Of a stretch of DNA of 64,000 bases, positions 63,265 to 64,000 are shown piece by piece. The DNA lies in NCBI RefSeq assembly GCF_018143015.1, contig NC_054750.1, forward strand, positions 8,584,501 to 8,648,500, read 5' to 3'. The first letter of the stretch is position 1, and each line of letters starts with the position of its first letter. The notes below the pieces were generated by a model. It saw only the letters and a list, made by a program, of their open reading frames with translations, had not been told where the DNA came from and did not search any database. A program made the translations under genes and the position numbers. Source of the DNA: Lytechinus variegatus (Eukaryota; Echinodermata; Echinoidea; Temnopleuroida; Toxopneustidae).

Positions 63265-64000
63265 CCCACCTCCTCCCCATTACCATCCTCTAGTTATAAT
63301 TAAGGGGGATGTTGACATATATATCGTGGGGGGATTCTTGCATATTATGGATATTGGTTGTGTATTTATTGTACTTGTGCATTCTTAATGTTATTTTGTT
63401 TATTTAGTTTTTGCTTGCAAGGAAGAAGTCAATTCGAAATTACTATGAAGCAGGTTATGCCTCAAACGTTCATGTGAGTTGTCATAAAAATCCAAGTTAT
63501 GGATGGTTATAGAAAAAATCTGGGGATTGAAATTATAATTTTCTCAGGTCATTTGAGAAGAAATGTTTATGAATTCATAATTTCTATGTATGTTTTATTT
63601 TCCTCTACCATGAGCATTATATATGAAGAAATGTTTGATAAGATTGCATAGGCTTCATTTCAGATAAAGTTATTTCTCGGGTCTGCATCGGACTCCTTAG
63701 GAATTAGACGGAAGTATTGTCCCAATTTTTAGTCTTCTTCATGTTCAGCCGCATGTTCAGGTCTTTAGGCGTAGTATGTTGGTATACTTATGTGAATTTG
63801 TATGGTAATTTTGTCATGGTGTATTTATTATTAATACTGCCCACCTTTGGTATAGGAAGCAGCTCACGCATCAGTCAGATTTGAGTTATGGTTTTTAAAT
63901 ATCTGTTGTGTGCTGCCCGTTCAGGCAGAAATTGTGAAGAAATGATCGTTTTGGGGAAAGATATTGAAGAAAATATTATTTAGGCACGTCATCAAAAATC
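63265..64000. other. Right flank, no gene recognised
   Basis: AT-rich sequence without a supported ORF or repeat. The end of the Ngaro-like element could extend into it if a B2 repeat exists. Confidence 0.45.

Overview
The window is animal nuclear DNA: AT-rich, intron-bearing and dominated by interspersed repeats. Several features point to a marine invertebrate deuterostome, most likely an echinoderm such as a sea urchin: a split-direct-repeat tyrosine-recombinase retrotransposon with an SGNH hydrolase ORF, many fold-back DNA elements, and roughly 160-bp tandem repeats rich in TGACCTTTGACC. This assignment is inference from repeat and gene content. Bacterial features (operons, CRISPR, Shine-Dalgarno sites) are absent and not expected.

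Three host gene regions can be read. (1) Minus strand, 2132 to 2088: a 15-codon first coding exon whose sequence matches the start of transgelin/calponin proteins, with a perfect Kozak start and a GTAAGC donor. The rest of that gene runs off the left edge. (2) Plus strand, 21070 to 52038: a four-exon secreted-kinase gene of the PKDCC (VLK) family. It was assembled from splice sites, its phases are consistent throughout, and it predicts 334 residues. Its second intron is 27.4 kb and filled with mobile elements. (3) Minus strand, about 44.4 to 41.6 kb, inside that intron: a set of strong splice sites and a short open exon that may be a small gene or captured gene fragment. This one is tentative.

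From 55914 to 63264 lies a 7.35-kb Ngaro-like retrotransposon. It has identical 303-bp direct repeats, a Gag with CCCH and CCHC zinc motifs, a reverse transcriptase/RNase H with one frameshift, a tyrosine recombinase with one nonsense codon, and an SGNH hydrolase ORF.

Most of the remainder is non-autonomous DNA transposon material. The 2.5 to 20 kb region carries a series of fold-back elements, including a mariner-type element with TA duplications and TTAA-flanked elements. Intron 2 of the kinase gene holds: a 2.5-kb element with terminal inverted repeats of about 710 bp and a 6-bp duplication; a 4.1-kb pair of opposed 190-bp tandem arrays; at least six elements built of tandem repeats that end in a hairpin whose stem matches the 5' end; and a 9.9-kb segment with long inverted repeats and an exact 9-bp target duplication, inserted into one of those arrays. 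The most unusual signals are the hairpin-ended tandem-repeat elements, where stem and 5' end change together between subfamilies, and the 9.9-kb inverted-repeat segment that may carry exons.
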